Notes under the pieces: generated by a model
Told to the model about the DNA's origin: nothing
What the model saw: only the letters and a program-made list of their open reading frames with translations
Databases searched by the model: none
Assembly: GCF_023284045.1 (NCBI RefSeq)
Contig: NZ_JAKIKQ010000019.1
Span: forward strand, 27,820-91,819
Direction: 5' to 3'
DNA from: Shewanella kaireitica
GTDB lineage: Bacteria > Pseudomonadota > Gammaproteobacteria > Enterobacterales > Shewanellaceae
DNA: 64,000 nucleotides
Made by a program: the position numbers and the translations under genes
Shown here: positions 15,482 to 24,589 of the stretch, piece by piece
Layout of the letters: every line of letters begins with the position of its first letter
Position numbering within the stretch: the stretch's first letter is position 1

Positions 15482-18400
15482 TGTCATTTCGATTAAAAAC
15501 GATTCTAGGTATCGCTATTATTGAAGGCTTGCTGTTAATGCTGCTGGTGTATACCAGTATTAGCTATTTAAAATCTTCGAATGAATCTGAAATTGAAAAG
15601 CGTGCCCAGTCAACGGCTTCACTGTTTGCCGCCGCGGCCAAAGATGCCGTCTTGAGTACAGACTTGTCTACGTTAAATAACCTTGCCAACGAGCTGATTT
15701 CAACCAAACAAGTCTTATATGTCAATGTATTCAATCAGGACAATTTGCTGGTCACTGCTGGAGTGGATAACGGCGCACATTTAGCAATGCGAGATATTAA
15801 TGTCAGTAGCGTTGATGACGGAATATTAGATATCGAGGCGATGGTAGCAGAGTCTGGGATTGTCTATGGCCGAGTAGAGCTGGGCGTAGAGATCGCCAAA
15901 CTGGATATATTTATTGCAGATGCCACTAAGCAGTTTATGTTGATTGCTGCCTTAGAAATGCTGCTAGTCGCGCTTTTCTCTTGGTTGCTAGGTCATTATT
16001 TAACCCGCAATCTACAGCAACTAAAGTCAGCCTCTACCCGGGTTTTTGCTGGGGAGAAGCAAGTTAAAATACCGGTAATCTCCCGAGACGAGATTGGTCA
16101 AGCAGCTCTTGCATTCAACCAGATGGTTGAACAAATCGATATAAAAACTCACGCACTTGAAAATGCTAATACTCGCTTAAGCACCATTTTAGGCACGGCG
16201 TTAGATGGCTATATCATTATTAATACTCAGGGAGAAATAAGCGAAGTTAACCCCGCAGTCAGTCGTCTTTTTGGTTATAAGGATTGTGAGTTACTCGGAG
16301 AAAACGTGTCGCTATTACTGCCGATGTCAGAGAGAGGAATGCATGACGTTTATATCCGTAATTACCTTGAAAGTGGGGAATCAAAAATCATTGGTAAAGG
16401 ACGAGAGCTATTGGCCCAACATAAAGCGGGTGAGTTGTTTCCCATTGAGTTATCTATTTCGAAAATGGAGCTTGATGGTGAAATCCTCTTTTTGGGCTTA
16501 GTTAAAGATTTAACGGATGTTAAGCGAGCCCAAGTCGCCGCGCAGCGCACTGAGTCAATCTTACTCGCTACATTAGAGGGCAGTAAAGATGGACTCATTA
16601 CCATCGACACTACTGGAGAGATCCAAGAGGTCAATGACTCTGCCTGTTTGATGTTTCATGCGCACGCAAGTGCATTGGTAGGTAAAAGAATGGAGTCTTG
16701 CCTGTTTCAAGGGGAAGCGCAGGTAGCTTTTCGAGAAATTCTGGAGGAGTATCATCGTACTGGCGCAGGTAAAGCATTTAAAAATGCCACCGAAATATAT
16801 GCTACTCGCTTTGATGGTAAACAGCTGCCTATTGAGCTAACTCTGATCCCGGTGCAGTTAGGCAATGAGATGCTGCTAACCGCATTTATTCGTGATATTT
16901 CAAGGCGGATGGAGTATGAAACCCAGCTTAAGCTGGCGAAAGAACAAGCTGAGCAGGGCAGTAAAGCGAAGTCACGATTCTTAGCCACTATGAGCCATGA
17001 AATTCGTTCTCCACTCAATGCGGTATTGGGTAGTGTTGAGTTATTACTGGATTCTAAACTCAATAAAGAGCAAAGGATCTATGCCAATACTGCTAAAGAA
17101 GCGGGCACAGCTTTGTTGAGCACAATTAATGATATTTTGGACTTTTCTAAGATTGAAGCAGGGCAAATGTTGCTGGAGAAAAGTAGCTTCTCAGCAGCTA
17201 AACTGGTTTATCAGGTGCTACAGATACTATCGCCTAAGGCGCAAGATAAAGGCATCACTTTAGCCAGCTTTGTTAATTGTAATGTGCCAGAAAGTCTTAT
17301 CGGTGACGGTCAGCGTTTACGTCAAGTTCTGCATAATTTGGTTGATAATGCGATTAAGTTTTCCGCGGGTGGGTGTATATCAGTAGAGATGTGGTTGCTT
17401 GAAAGTCAGCAAAATAAAGCTCAGTTATATTGCACTGTTACTGATCAAGGAATAGGGATCTCTGACGAGGCACAACTCACCTTATTCAAAGAGTTCAGTC
17501 AGGTGCATGATGACCACAATACTAACTATAGTGGCACCGGACTTGGGCTGGCTATTTGTGCTGAACTGATCACCCGAATGGGTGGAAGTATTGCAGTAAG
17601 GAGTGAGCAAGGGCTGGGAAGTTGCTTTAGTTTTGATGTCAACTTGGAGCTTGATAAAACTGTGCAACCAGTCTCTAGTCAAATGATTGAAGATGCGCGA
17701 GTATTATTAGTCCACCCAAACCTGACCTATTGTGCATTGTTTGAAAAGCAGTACCGTCAATATGGTGTTCAAGTAAATTGTGTTCATCGGGTTGAAGATA
17801 TTTTTAATCGATTAAAAGTGCAAGGGCGTTTTAGCTTAGTGTTGATTGATGAGCGCAGTCTGGTTGAATTGACTGAACAGCAAGCAAAACAGGTTGAAGG
17901 AGCTTACCTTAATGAAGAAGGCTTAATGGCGGCATTAATGACCGTTGTCGTGCCTGAAGCATCAAAATTGCTAGCAAAGGTTGGTCTTGAACAGGTCGTT
18001 AACAAGCCGCTCAGCAGGGATATGATGTTGGCGATGTTGAGCGGTGAACATAGCTTTAGTACTGATATTGCTACCATAGAGGAATGTTCGAGTCTTCAGA
18101 GTCAACCAAACTTGCCAATATTGTTAGCTGAAGATAGCCCAGCAAACCAGATTGTGGCTAGTGCACTGTTAAATAAGGCTGGCTTTACTGTTGAGATTGC
18201 AAATAATGGTAAAGAAGCGGTCACTATGGCGCTAGCCAAAAAGTATGGCTTGATCCTGATGGATATGCGAATGCCTGAAATGGATGGTGTTGAAGCGACA
18301 GAGCATATTTTGCAGCACAATCCACAGCAGATCATTATTGCAATGACTGCTAATGTGCAGAAAGAGGATGTTGATTTATGCATGAATGCAGGGATGAAGG

Positions 18401-19059
18401 ACTTTGTGCCTAAGCCTGTCAATCGCGCTCAATTGATAAAGTCAGTTAATCATTGGATGGCTGCTGCAAAGGGGGCAGGCGATGAGAACTCAGTGACTCA
18501 TATTGATGTGGTGACTGACAGCGAGCAAGTGACGATTGCTGGCGCAGATAAGATTGCAACAAGCGCTGTGGCTCCGTCTACAATTAGTGCAGAGTCAGGA
18601 AGAAAAGAGAGTCTTTCTAATGGAGAGAATAATTTGACTGAAACGGATGCATCATTGCAACAATCTTTGAATAATACAGCCGATATTCCGCGCAGTGAAA
18701 TACTTGATGAAGCAACACTAGCAGAACTTTCAAATATGCTAGGTGAGGAGGCGATGCTAAGAATGTTCAGCGTATTCCTCAATGAGGCTGAAGAGAGGAT
18801 AACGGTATTAAAATCATTATTTCATGCTTATGAATCGTTAGGACATTGTGATTTAGATGAAGTCGATATACAGGCGCACACGCTTAAAAGTAGTGCTGGC
18901 AGCTTTGGTGCTAAAGCGTTAAGTGTAGCGGCAAAATCATTAGAGCTTAGTGCTAAAGCGGGTAATCTTGAAGACGCGCCCAAATTACTTAGTAATGTGA
19001 TTGAAGTTGGTGAGCGGACATTACAGGTATTTAAGGCTCACTTAGCCCCTAGTACTTAA
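15481..19059 (+). CDS. hybrid sensor histidine kinase (HAMP-PAS-PAS-HisKA-HATPase-REC-Hpt)
   Basis: A 1192-residue inner-membrane kinase. Order of parts: membrane segment ~6-28, periplasmic domain ~30-150, membrane segment ~152-175, HAMP ~175-228, PAS ~231-350, PAS ~360-475, HisKA with H506 in MSHEIRSPLNAVLG, HATPase ~600-720 (N box VDNAIKF, GTGLGLAI), a degenerate receiver ~735-850, a complete receiver ~877-995 with D928 (LILMDMRMPEMDG), and an Hpt domain with H1133 (AHTLKSSAGSFG). The degenerate receiver has LIDERSLVEL where an aspartate signature is expected. The final acceptor could be the LuxO-like regulator that follows 179 bp downstream, or the PP2C response regulator. Translational overlap with the upstream binding protein suggests a ligand-sensing complex. 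Confidence 0.9.
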   Translation: MSFRLKTILGIAIIEGLLLMLLVYTSISYLKSSNESEIEKRAQSTASLFAAAAKDAVLSTDLSTLNNLANELISTKQVLYVNVFNQDNLLVTAGVDNGAHLAMRDINVSSVDDGILDIEAMVAESGIVYGRVELGVEIAKLDIFIADATKQFMLIAALEMLLVALFSWLLGHYLTRNLQQLKSASTRVFAGEKQVKIPVISRDEIGQAALAFNQMVEQIDIKTHALENANTRLSTILGTALDGYIIINTQGEISEVNPAVSRLFGYKDCELLGENVSLLLPMSERGMHDVYIRNYLESGESKIIGKGRELLAQHKAGELFPIELSISKMELDGEILFLGLVKDLTDVKRAQVAAQRTESILLATLEGSKDGLITIDTTGEIQEVNDSACLMFHAHASALVGKRMESCLFQGEAQVAFREILEEYHRTGAGKAFKNATEIYATRFDGKQLPIELTLIPVQLGNEMLLTAFIRDISRRMEYETQLKLAKEQAEQGSKAKSRFLATMSHEIRSPLNAVLGSVELLLDSKLNKEQRIYANTAKEAGTALLSTINDILDFSKIEAGQMLLEKSSFSAAKLVYQVLQILSPKAQDKGITLASFVNCNVPESLIGDGQRLRQVLHNLVDNAIKFSAGGCISVEMWLLESQQNKAQLYCTVTDQGIGISDEAQLTLFKEFSQVHDDHNTNYSGTGLGLAICAELITRMGGSIAVRSEQGLGSCFSFDVNLELDKTVQPVSSQMIEDARVLLVHPNLTYCALFEKQYRQYGVQVNCVHRVEDIFNRLKVQGRFSLVLIDERSLVELTEQQAKQVEGAYLNEEGLMAALMTVVVPEASKLLAKVGLEQVVNKPLSRDMMLAMLSGEHSFSTDIATIEECSSLQSQPNLPILLAEDSPANQIVASALLNKAGFTVEIANNGKEAVTMALAKKYGLILMDMRMPEMDGVEATEHILQHNPQQIIIAMTANVQKEDVDLCMNAGMKDFVPKPVNRAQLIKSVNHWMAAAKGAGDENSVTHIDVVTDSEQVTIAGADKIATSAVAPSTISAESGRKESLSNGENNLTETDASLQQSLNNTADIPRSEILDEATLAELSNMLGEEAMLRMFSVFLNEAEERITVLKSLFHAYESLGHCDLDEVDIQAHTLKSSAGSFGAKALSVAAKSLELSAKAGNLEDAPKLLSNVIEVGERTLQVFKAHLAPST

Positions 19060-19238
19060 GGGATTAAGGTTTGAAATGTTTTCCAGCGCTTAAGGTGAAT
19101 ACTTATGCGAGGTAGGAAAACCAGAAGAAGATAAAACTGCTAGACTTGATTAACAAGCCTTGGTATCTGCTATCTCAATGGTTATGATGGATTATCTATT
19201 TTTGGCTTTTAATACTTATTGAATAGGTTGATTTTTAT

Positions 19239-20738
19239 ATGGATATATCTAGCTCGTTTACCGCATTACTGGTAGAAGACAGCATGTCGCTTGGAGCATT
19301 ATACACTGAGTTTTTGCGTGCAGATGGAGCCAAAGTCACTCATGTTAATCATGGTGGTGATGCTCTTAACGAGTTAAAGCAGTGGCAACCCGATCTGCTG
19401 GTGCTAGATATTAAATTACCCGATATGTCTGGAATGGATATTCTGGATATCGTCCAAAAACAGTATCCCGACATTACCGTTATTATGATCACTGCCCATG
19501 GCACTATCGATCTCGCCGTAGATGCTATGCGAGCGGGTGCTTTTGACTTTTTAGTCAAACCTTTTGATGCTAAACGCCTCTCTATTACGGTTCGAAATGC
19601 CCTTAAGCAGCGCCACTTGGTTAATTTGGTGGCTAAGTATGAGAGCAGCCTGCCTAAGCCTCACTACATGGGGTTCGTTGGCGAATCACTAGCGATGCAA
19701 ACGGTTTATAAAACGATTGATTGTGTAGCAAACAGTAAAGCATCGGCATTTATCGTCGGTGAAAGTGGTACCGGTAAAGAGGTATGCGCCCATGCTATTC
19801 ATCATGCGGGCAGTCGCCGTGATGAAGCGTTTGTCGCATTGAACTGTGCTTCAATTCCTAAAGATTTAATCGAAAGTGAGATTTTTGGTCATACCAAAGG
19901 TGCATTTACTGGCGCAGTTGCTAACCGTGATGGCGCTGCGACAAGAGCACATAATGGTACTCTATTTCTTGATGAAATTTGCGAAATGGATCTTGAACTG
20001 CAAAGTAAATTGCTGCGCTTTATTCAGACTGGCGTGTTCCAACGAGTAGGTGGTACCAAAGAGGAGAAAGTCGACGTACGTTTTGTCAGTGCCACCAACC
20101 GAGCACCGTGGGATGAGGTTAAAGCTGGCCGTTTCAGAGAAGATCTTTTCTACCGTTTGCATGTAATCCCTATTGAACTTCCGCCGTTAAGAATGCGCGG
20201 CAAAGATATTTTGTTGCTGGCAACTAAGTTACTTAAAGAATATAACAAAGAGGAAGGTAAGCAGTTCAAGCACTTTAGCGCTGAGGCAAAGCAATGCCTT
20301 AAGCACTATCAATGGCCTGGTAATGTTAGGCAACTGCAGAATGTGATTAGGCAGGTTGTGGTGCTCAATGATGCTGAAAATGTTGAACTTGATATGCTTC
20401 CGATACAGGTGAAAGCCAATATCAACGTGAAGCAGGTTGCGCCGCAAGCGCAAAGCGCTACGGCACTGTTTGCTGAACCAGCAGCGCCTTCCTTAGTCAA
20501 AGGCTCTATTGAGGTTCAAGGCAGTGTAACTGAAGCTCAAGACACAGGTGCCGTTGCACCAGCTGCTGATATCGTCCCTTTATGGATCACCGAGAAGCAA
20601 ACCATTGAAGATGCAATAGCCTTTTGTGATGGTAATGTTCCAAAGGCCGCAGCCTTATTAGATATCAGCGCATCGACTATTTACCGCAAACGGCAAAGTT
20701 GGGAAGAGTTAGAAAGCAGCTTAAGCCACGAAGGCTAG
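19239..20738 (+). CDS. sigma-54-dependent response regulator, LuxO/SypG-like
   Basis: A 499-residue NtrC-family activator. The receiver occupies ~5-125 with D57 (LLVLDIKLPDMSG) and K108. The AAA+ domain (~145-375) has Walker A GESGTGKE (~174-181), the sigma-54 contact loop GAFTGA (221-226), Walker B TLFLDE (241-246) and WPGNVRQLQN. The C-terminal Fis-type helix-turn-helix lies at ~455-490 (AAALLDISASTIYRKRQ), after a poorly conserved linker of ~60 residues. The central domain reads very like LuxO (IGESG, KDLIESEIFGH, LQSKLLRFIQTG). It is slightly longer than LuxO. The neighbouring polysaccharide cluster has four sigma-54 candidates with LuxO-like upstream sites, so it is the likely activator of that cluster, as SypG is for syp in Vibrio fischeri. 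That link is inferred. Confidence 0.85.
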   Translation: MDISSSFTALLVEDSMSLGALYTEFLRADGAKVTHVNHGGDALNELKQWQPDLLVLDIKLPDMSGMDILDIVQKQYPDITVIMITAHGTIDLAVDAMRAGAFDFLVKPFDAKRLSITVRNALKQRHLVNLVAKYESSLPKPHYMGFVGESLAMQTVYKTIDCVANSKASAFIVGESGTGKEVCAHAIHHAGSRRDEAFVALNCASIPKDLIESEIFGHTKGAFTGAVANRDGAATRAHNGTLFLDEICEMDLELQSKLLRFIQTGVFQRVGGTKEEKVDVRFVSATNRAPWDEVKAGRFREDLFYRLHVIPIELPPLRMRGKDILLLATKLLKEYNKEEGKQFKHFSAEAKQCLKHYQWPGNVRQLQNVIRQVVVLNDAENVELDMLPIQVKANINVKQVAPQAQSATALFAEPAAPSLVKGSIEVQGSVTEAQDTGAVAPAADIVPLWITEKQTIEDAIAFCDGNVPKAAALLDISASTIYRKRQSWEELESSLSHEG

Positions 20739-20781
20739 CGCTTACTTTTATCTTGTTACGATATAGAGTTAAACACACGAT

Positions 20782-20811
20782 AAGAGTAGACTTCAAGTCT
20801 ACTCTTTTTTG
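20782..20811 (+). terminator. intrinsic terminator after the LuxO-like gene
   Basis: A 10-bp perfect stem (AAGAGTAGAC / GTCTACTCTT) with a five-base loop is followed by six T. It begins 44 bp after the LuxO-like stop codon and ends just before the PHP gene. Confidence 0.88.
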
Positions 20812-20830
20812 TTTGAGCCCGAGGCCGCTG

Positions 20831-21574
20831 ATGAAGTTTCTAGTCGATACCCACGCCCATACCATAGCTTCTACTCATGCTTACAGTACGCTGCACGACT
20901 ACTTAAATGTCGCCAAAGAGAAAGGTATTAAACTGTTCGCCATTACGGATCATGGGCCAGATATGGCTGATGCGCCGCATTTTTGGCATTTTGTAAATAT
21001 GCGAGTATTACCACGGATTGTTGATGGTGTCGGAGTACTTAGAGGGATCGAAGCGAACATCAAAAACCTGCAGGGTGAAATTGATTTCTTCGGTGATTAT
21101 TTACAGCAGCTAGATATCGTATTAGCGGGCTTTCATGAACCCGTTTTTCCGCCATCAACAGCAGAAAACCATACTCAAGCTCTTATAAATTGTATTGAAA
21201 GTGGCAAGGTAGATATTATTAGCCACCCAGGTAATCCAGCGTATCCGATTGATATTGAGAGAGTCGCTCAAGCTGCAGCAAAGCATAATGTAGCGCTAGA
21301 GATCAATAACTCTTCATTTTTAACCTCACGCAAAGGCAGTGAAAAAAGCTGTACGGCAATTGCTCAGGCGGTGAAAGAAGCGGGCGGATTGTTAGTGATG
21401 GGCTCAGATTCTCATGTTGCATTCAGTTTAGGTGATTTTGATAAAGCCGAGGAGGTGATTGAAGCAGTGCAATTTCCAATAGAGCGGTTACTTAACAGAA
21501 GCCCAGAAGCTTTGTTGTGTTTTTTATCCGCAAGAGGCCATGACTCACTTGATGAGTATGCCGAGCTTGTATGA
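20831..21574 (+). CDS. PHP-domain phosphatase, YcdX-like
   Basis: A 247-residue cytoplasmic metal-dependent hydrolase of the PHP family. The metal ligands are visible in order: DTHAHT (6-11), ITDHG (~41-45), the GIEAN glutamate (~74-78), AGFHEP, ISHPGNP, and GSDSH near residue 197. This set and the length match E. coli YcdX (245 residues), a trinuclear-zinc phosphatase of uncertain physiological substrate. The ATG at 20831 has GAGG six bases before it and starts at the first beta strand; an earlier in-frame start would run through the upstream terminator hairpin, so it is not used. It stands alone between a terminator and the RmlD-like gene. Confidence 0.87.
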   Translation: MKFLVDTHAHTIASTHAYSTLHDYLNVAKEKGIKLFAITDHGPDMADAPHFWHFVNMRVLPRIVDGVGVLRGIEANIKNLQGEIDFFGDYLQQLDIVLAGFHEPVFPPSTAENHTQALINCIESGKVDIISHPGNPAYPIDIERVAQAAAKHNVALEINNSSFLTSRKGSEKSCTAIAQAVKEAGGLLVMGSDSHVAFSLGDFDKAEEVIEAVQFPIERLLNRSPEALLCFLSARGHDSLDEYAELV

Positions 21575-21617
21575 ACGTTCTTGAAAAAATTCTATAAAGG
21601 CTACGCTCTAAACTCTT

Positions 21618-22733
21618 ATGCAAGCTCCCATAAAAATAATGGTTACTGGTGGCAATGGCCAACTCGCTCAGTCGTTAGCATTAATCGCTCACCTAAGTGA
21701 TGCAAAAGTGAAAGCAGGCTCTTTTACTCGTATAACTGCTGAAATTATGCACGCCTTAGTCAATATTTTACCTGAAGTGAGCAACTGCTTGAGCGAGCAA
21801 GATGAATTGTACCTGCTTTCTCACCGAGAGTTAGATATTTGCGACTCTGTTGCTATAGACGCCGCTTTTAAACAGGTTAAACCCGATGTGGTGATTAACA
21901 GCGCGGCATATAACGCAGTCGATAATGCTGAAACTGACTCTGAAAGCGCATTTAAGGTTAACGTTGAGGGGCCCAAATTACTGGCAGAGCGCTGTAAACG
22001 TGACGGAGTAATGCTGGTTCATATCTCTTCAGACTTTGTATTTTCTGGTGAGAAAAGTTCTGCTTATAATGAGCAAGATACTCCAGCTCCGTTATCTGTT
22101 TACGGTAAAAGTAAGCTCGCAGGTGAATTGGCTGTACGGCAAGTTTTAGCTGAGCAAGCTTATATTATTCGAACCAGCTGGCTCTACAGCTGCCAAGGGG
22201 ATAATTTTGTTCATACAATGCAGAAGTTGTTTGCAGCAAAGGAGCAAGTATCAGTTATCGCCGATCAATATGGCAGTCCCACGTGGAGTGAAGCTCTAGC
22301 TGTCATTATCTTTAAGTTGATTAAGCAAAAAGAAGTGACTCGTTTTGGTGCTTACCTAGGAACGAGTATAGATGCAAACTTTAGCACTCAGTTTACTGGT
22401 CAATCTGTCAGCGACAGTGTTGGTTTCAACAGTTTGTTTCACTATGCAGCAGCGAACAGCTGCTCTTGGCTTGAATTTGCGCAAGAGATTCAGAGATTGG
22501 TGCTAGTGGGTGATAAATCCAAAAAAGCTCATTGCAACATTAGACCGATTAGCACTTTATCTTGGCAAGCTGGTCATGAACAGATATTGGCCAGAAGGCC
22601 GAAACAGAGCGCGCTTAATAATCAAAGAATATGCCAGCAGTTGGGTTTAAGAGAGGGAAGTTTGTTGAAGGCTAAATGGCAACTGCAGCTCAAAGGAATG
22701 CTAGATTTTCAAAAAATTATCATCGCTAATTGA
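21618..22733 (+). CDS. dTDP-4-dehydrorhamnose reductase-like protein (RmlD family), enlarged
   Basis: An extended short-chain dehydrogenase of the RmlD/RfbD family, which reduces dTDP-4-dehydrorhamnose with NAD(P)H to give dTDP-rhamnose. Visible: nucleotide-binding GGNGQLAQ (~11-18), ELDICDSVAIDAAFKQVKPDVVINSAAYNAVDNAE at ~72-107, and the catalytic tyrosine/lysine in VYGKSKLAGE. The usual length is about 290-300, whereas this is 371. The extra residues form an insertion of about 40 after the first strand (~20-65) and another of about 35 around residues 243-280. No rmlA, rmlB or rmlC is nearby, so the substrate is uncertain. It is closed by a strong bidirectional hairpin. Confidence 0.75.
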   Translation: MQAPIKIMVTGGNGQLAQSLALIAHLSDAKVKAGSFTRITAEIMHALVNILPEVSNCLSEQDELYLLSHRELDICDSVAIDAAFKQVKPDVVINSAAYNAVDNAETDSESAFKVNVEGPKLLAERCKRDGVMLVHISSDFVFSGEKSSAYNEQDTPAPLSVYGKSKLAGELAVRQVLAEQAYIIRTSWLYSCQGDNFVHTMQKLFAAKEQVSVIADQYGSPTWSEALAVIIFKLIKQKEVTRFGAYLGTSIDANFSTQFTGQSVSDSVGFNSLFHYAAANSCSWLEFAQEIQRLVLVGDKSKKAHCNIRPISTLSWQAGHEQILARRPKQSALNNQRICQQLGLREGSLLKAKWQLQLKGMLDFQKIIIAN

Positions 22734-22774
22734 TACGAGTAAGAACTCCTCTTTTTTAAAAGATGAAAAACAAA

Positions 22775-22806
22775 AAAGGCAAAAGTAGATAGTTACTTTT
22801 GCCTTT
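22775..22806. terminator. bidirectional intrinsic terminator
   Basis: A 13-bp stem (AAAGGCAAAAGTA / TACTTTTGCCTTT) encloses a six-base loop. The minus strand then has a T-rich tail (TTTTTTG), so it best serves the converging Wzi-like gene; the plus-strand tail is shorter. Confidence 0.8.
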
Positions 22807-22884
22807 ATATATTGCTAGAGCCTAGACGTTTTAATATTCAAGCTTAGAGCCTCTAATACCCAATTCTAGAACGATGGTTCAAGC

Positions 22885-24351
22885 CTAGAAGCTTCTTTCC
22901 CATCCGGCATATAATGTAGCATCCCAGTCGTCGCCACCAGAGGTGACATACTCACTGTAGCTAATAGTGCCACCCACTTTCAGAGTACCTTGATAAAAAG
23001 GTCTATGATAGCTGGTATCATATTGGTATACCCGCTCATATTCGCCTGGTGATACTGGGTTACCACCAATTCCTACGTTTGCATCTACACCATCTGTATT
23101 GAGGCGCAACCAACGTAGTTTATTGGTAATATTTTGACCACCACCCAGCTGAGTGATACCACCGACAACTAAAGTCTCAGAGTCATTATCATAGGTGCTG
23201 CCTAAGCTGCGGCCGTAATAGCGGTAACCACTCTTGTAAAAGCCATGCTCATATAAGCAGTTGTATTTCTGTGGATCGATACCACAAGAGACTTTAGTGT
23301 CCGAGTATTCAATAAATACTCGGGTGTTGATGTCGGCCAATACAAAGTCGATACCGCCCATGTTAGCCGCATTGATCAGTTTGTTTTTACCATTGTGGTA
23401 ATCTTCATGGGTACGCTCGTAGTAGATACCATAAGGAATGCCAAAGGCGGTATCTGACCAGCGAAAATCATAGCCTGCGAGCATGTTTTCTTGGCCGTTC
23501 TCTAGCTCACCTTCATGTTTACCGCCATTAAACAGTCCATCCCACCAATCACTCAGGCTATTACCGTACCCTTCGCCGCCCCATTGCATGGTCCATGAGA
23601 AGCCAACTTCCAATTTCGAAATCGGTCTTATTGTGCCGCGAGCGCCCCAGTGTTGAGTATCTGGCACATAGCGGTCGCTTTCCATTTGACTGAATGCGGT
23701 AGTGAAAGTCCAAGGGCCAATCCAGTTAAGCCAGGGTGTTTCAAAGGCTTGGCTGTTATTGCGGCTTAAGGTAATGCCAGGCATTGGGCGAGCGTTCGTG
23801 GTTTGGATTAAACCGCTGTCCCAGCCTGGTCCCCAGTACTTTTGTTGTGCGCCAGCGCTAACGATCCAGTTTCCTAACATCACAGCTGCAAAACTATCAT
23901 CCAAACGGGTACTGTTACCGTCAATTGGATCTGCATGATAGCTTGCCGAAAGACGGCCACTGAACCAATCTTTGGTCACTTCTGCGCTAACAGTGCCTTC
24001 ACCTTTATCACGATAATCTTGGCCAAAGCCAATAAATCGAGTGGTATCGGTGCTACCCGCTAGCTCTACTTTAGTGCTAAAGCCACGATGATCTTTAGCA
24101 TAAGCTTGATTGACTCGGTCAAAAGCACTGCGTTGAATATTGGAAAGCTTAGTTGGATCGGCCTTGTCCAAATCCTGCTTTAACCCGTCCCACATCAATG
24201 GGTAAGTGGTAATAGGCTGAACAATAATGCCAGTATCGGATAGTAGTTGGATATCGGCTCTAAGAGCCAGATCTGTAGGTTCTACCCACCATGCAGCTTG
24301 TACTGAGCTACAGCCAAAAATAAAGAGTCCTGCTAATAATTTGAGTTTCAT
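22885..24351 (-). CDS. capsule assembly Wzi-family outer-membrane protein
   Basis: A 488-residue outer-membrane beta-barrel. The signal peptide MKLKLLAGLFIFGCSSVQA precedes AWWVEPTDLALRADIQLLSDTGII, the usual start of Wzi proteins. The rest alternates barrel-like strands with aromatic ends, such as AGAQQKYWGPGWDSGLI, a segment typical of the family, and ends in a C-terminal phenylalanine (WERSF) as barrel proteins do. Wzi anchors capsular polysaccharide at the cell surface. It lies about 8 kb from the polysaccharide cluster, beyond the LuxO-like gene. The start at 24351 fits the signal peptide; six extra residues are possible from 24369. No sigma-54 or LuxO-like site is seen upstream, so it is probably regulated separately. 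Confidence 0.85.
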   Translation of the reverse strand: MKLKLLAGLFIFGCSSVQAAWWVEPTDLALRADIQLLSDTGIIVQPITTYPLMWDGLKQDLDKADPTKLSNIQRSAFDRVNQAYAKDHRGFSTKVELAGSTDTTRFIGFGQDYRDKGEGTVSAEVTKDWFSGRLSASYHADPIDGNSTRLDDSFAAVMLGNWIVSAGAQQKYWGPGWDSGLIQTTNARPMPGITLSRNNSQAFETPWLNWIGPWTFTTAFSQMESDRYVPDTQHWGARGTIRPISKLEVGFSWTMQWGGEGYGNSLSDWWDGLFNGGKHEGELENGQENMLAGYDFRWSDTAFGIPYGIYYERTHEDYHNGKNKLINAANMGGIDFVLADINTRVFIEYSDTKVSCGIDPQKYNCLYEHGFYKSGYRYYGRSLGSTYDNDSETLVVGGITQLGGGQNITNKLRWLRLNTDGVDANVGIGGNPVSPGEYERVYQYDTSYHRPFYQGTLKVGGTISYSEYVTSGGDDWDATLYAGWERSF

Positions 24352-24534
24352 TGTGATCCCTTTTGTCAATGAAGCGCATTCTAGAGTATTTCACTAAAAG
24401 CTGACAGTGTAGAGTGATTTGTTATTGAATATAAGGTGGGTTAACACTCAATTAGTTACTAAGTTATTCAAAAATATTGATAGATTTTACAGTTACTGTA
24501 AAGCGGGGGTTATCGGGGAGGAAGGTGCGTAGAT

Positions 24535-24569
24535 ATCGCTCTAATATCAATAGACAATATTAAAGCGAT
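24535..24569. other. intergenic hairpin downstream of the GH3 gene
   Basis: Inverted repeats ATCGCT-N-TAATAT and ATATTA-N-AGCGAT flank a nine-base loop, 20 bp after the GH3 stop codon. There is no T-run, so it is not a standard intrinsic terminator; it may protect the 3' end of the transcript. Confidence 0.45.
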
Positions 24570-24589
24570 GCTAGGCGACTATTTACAGG

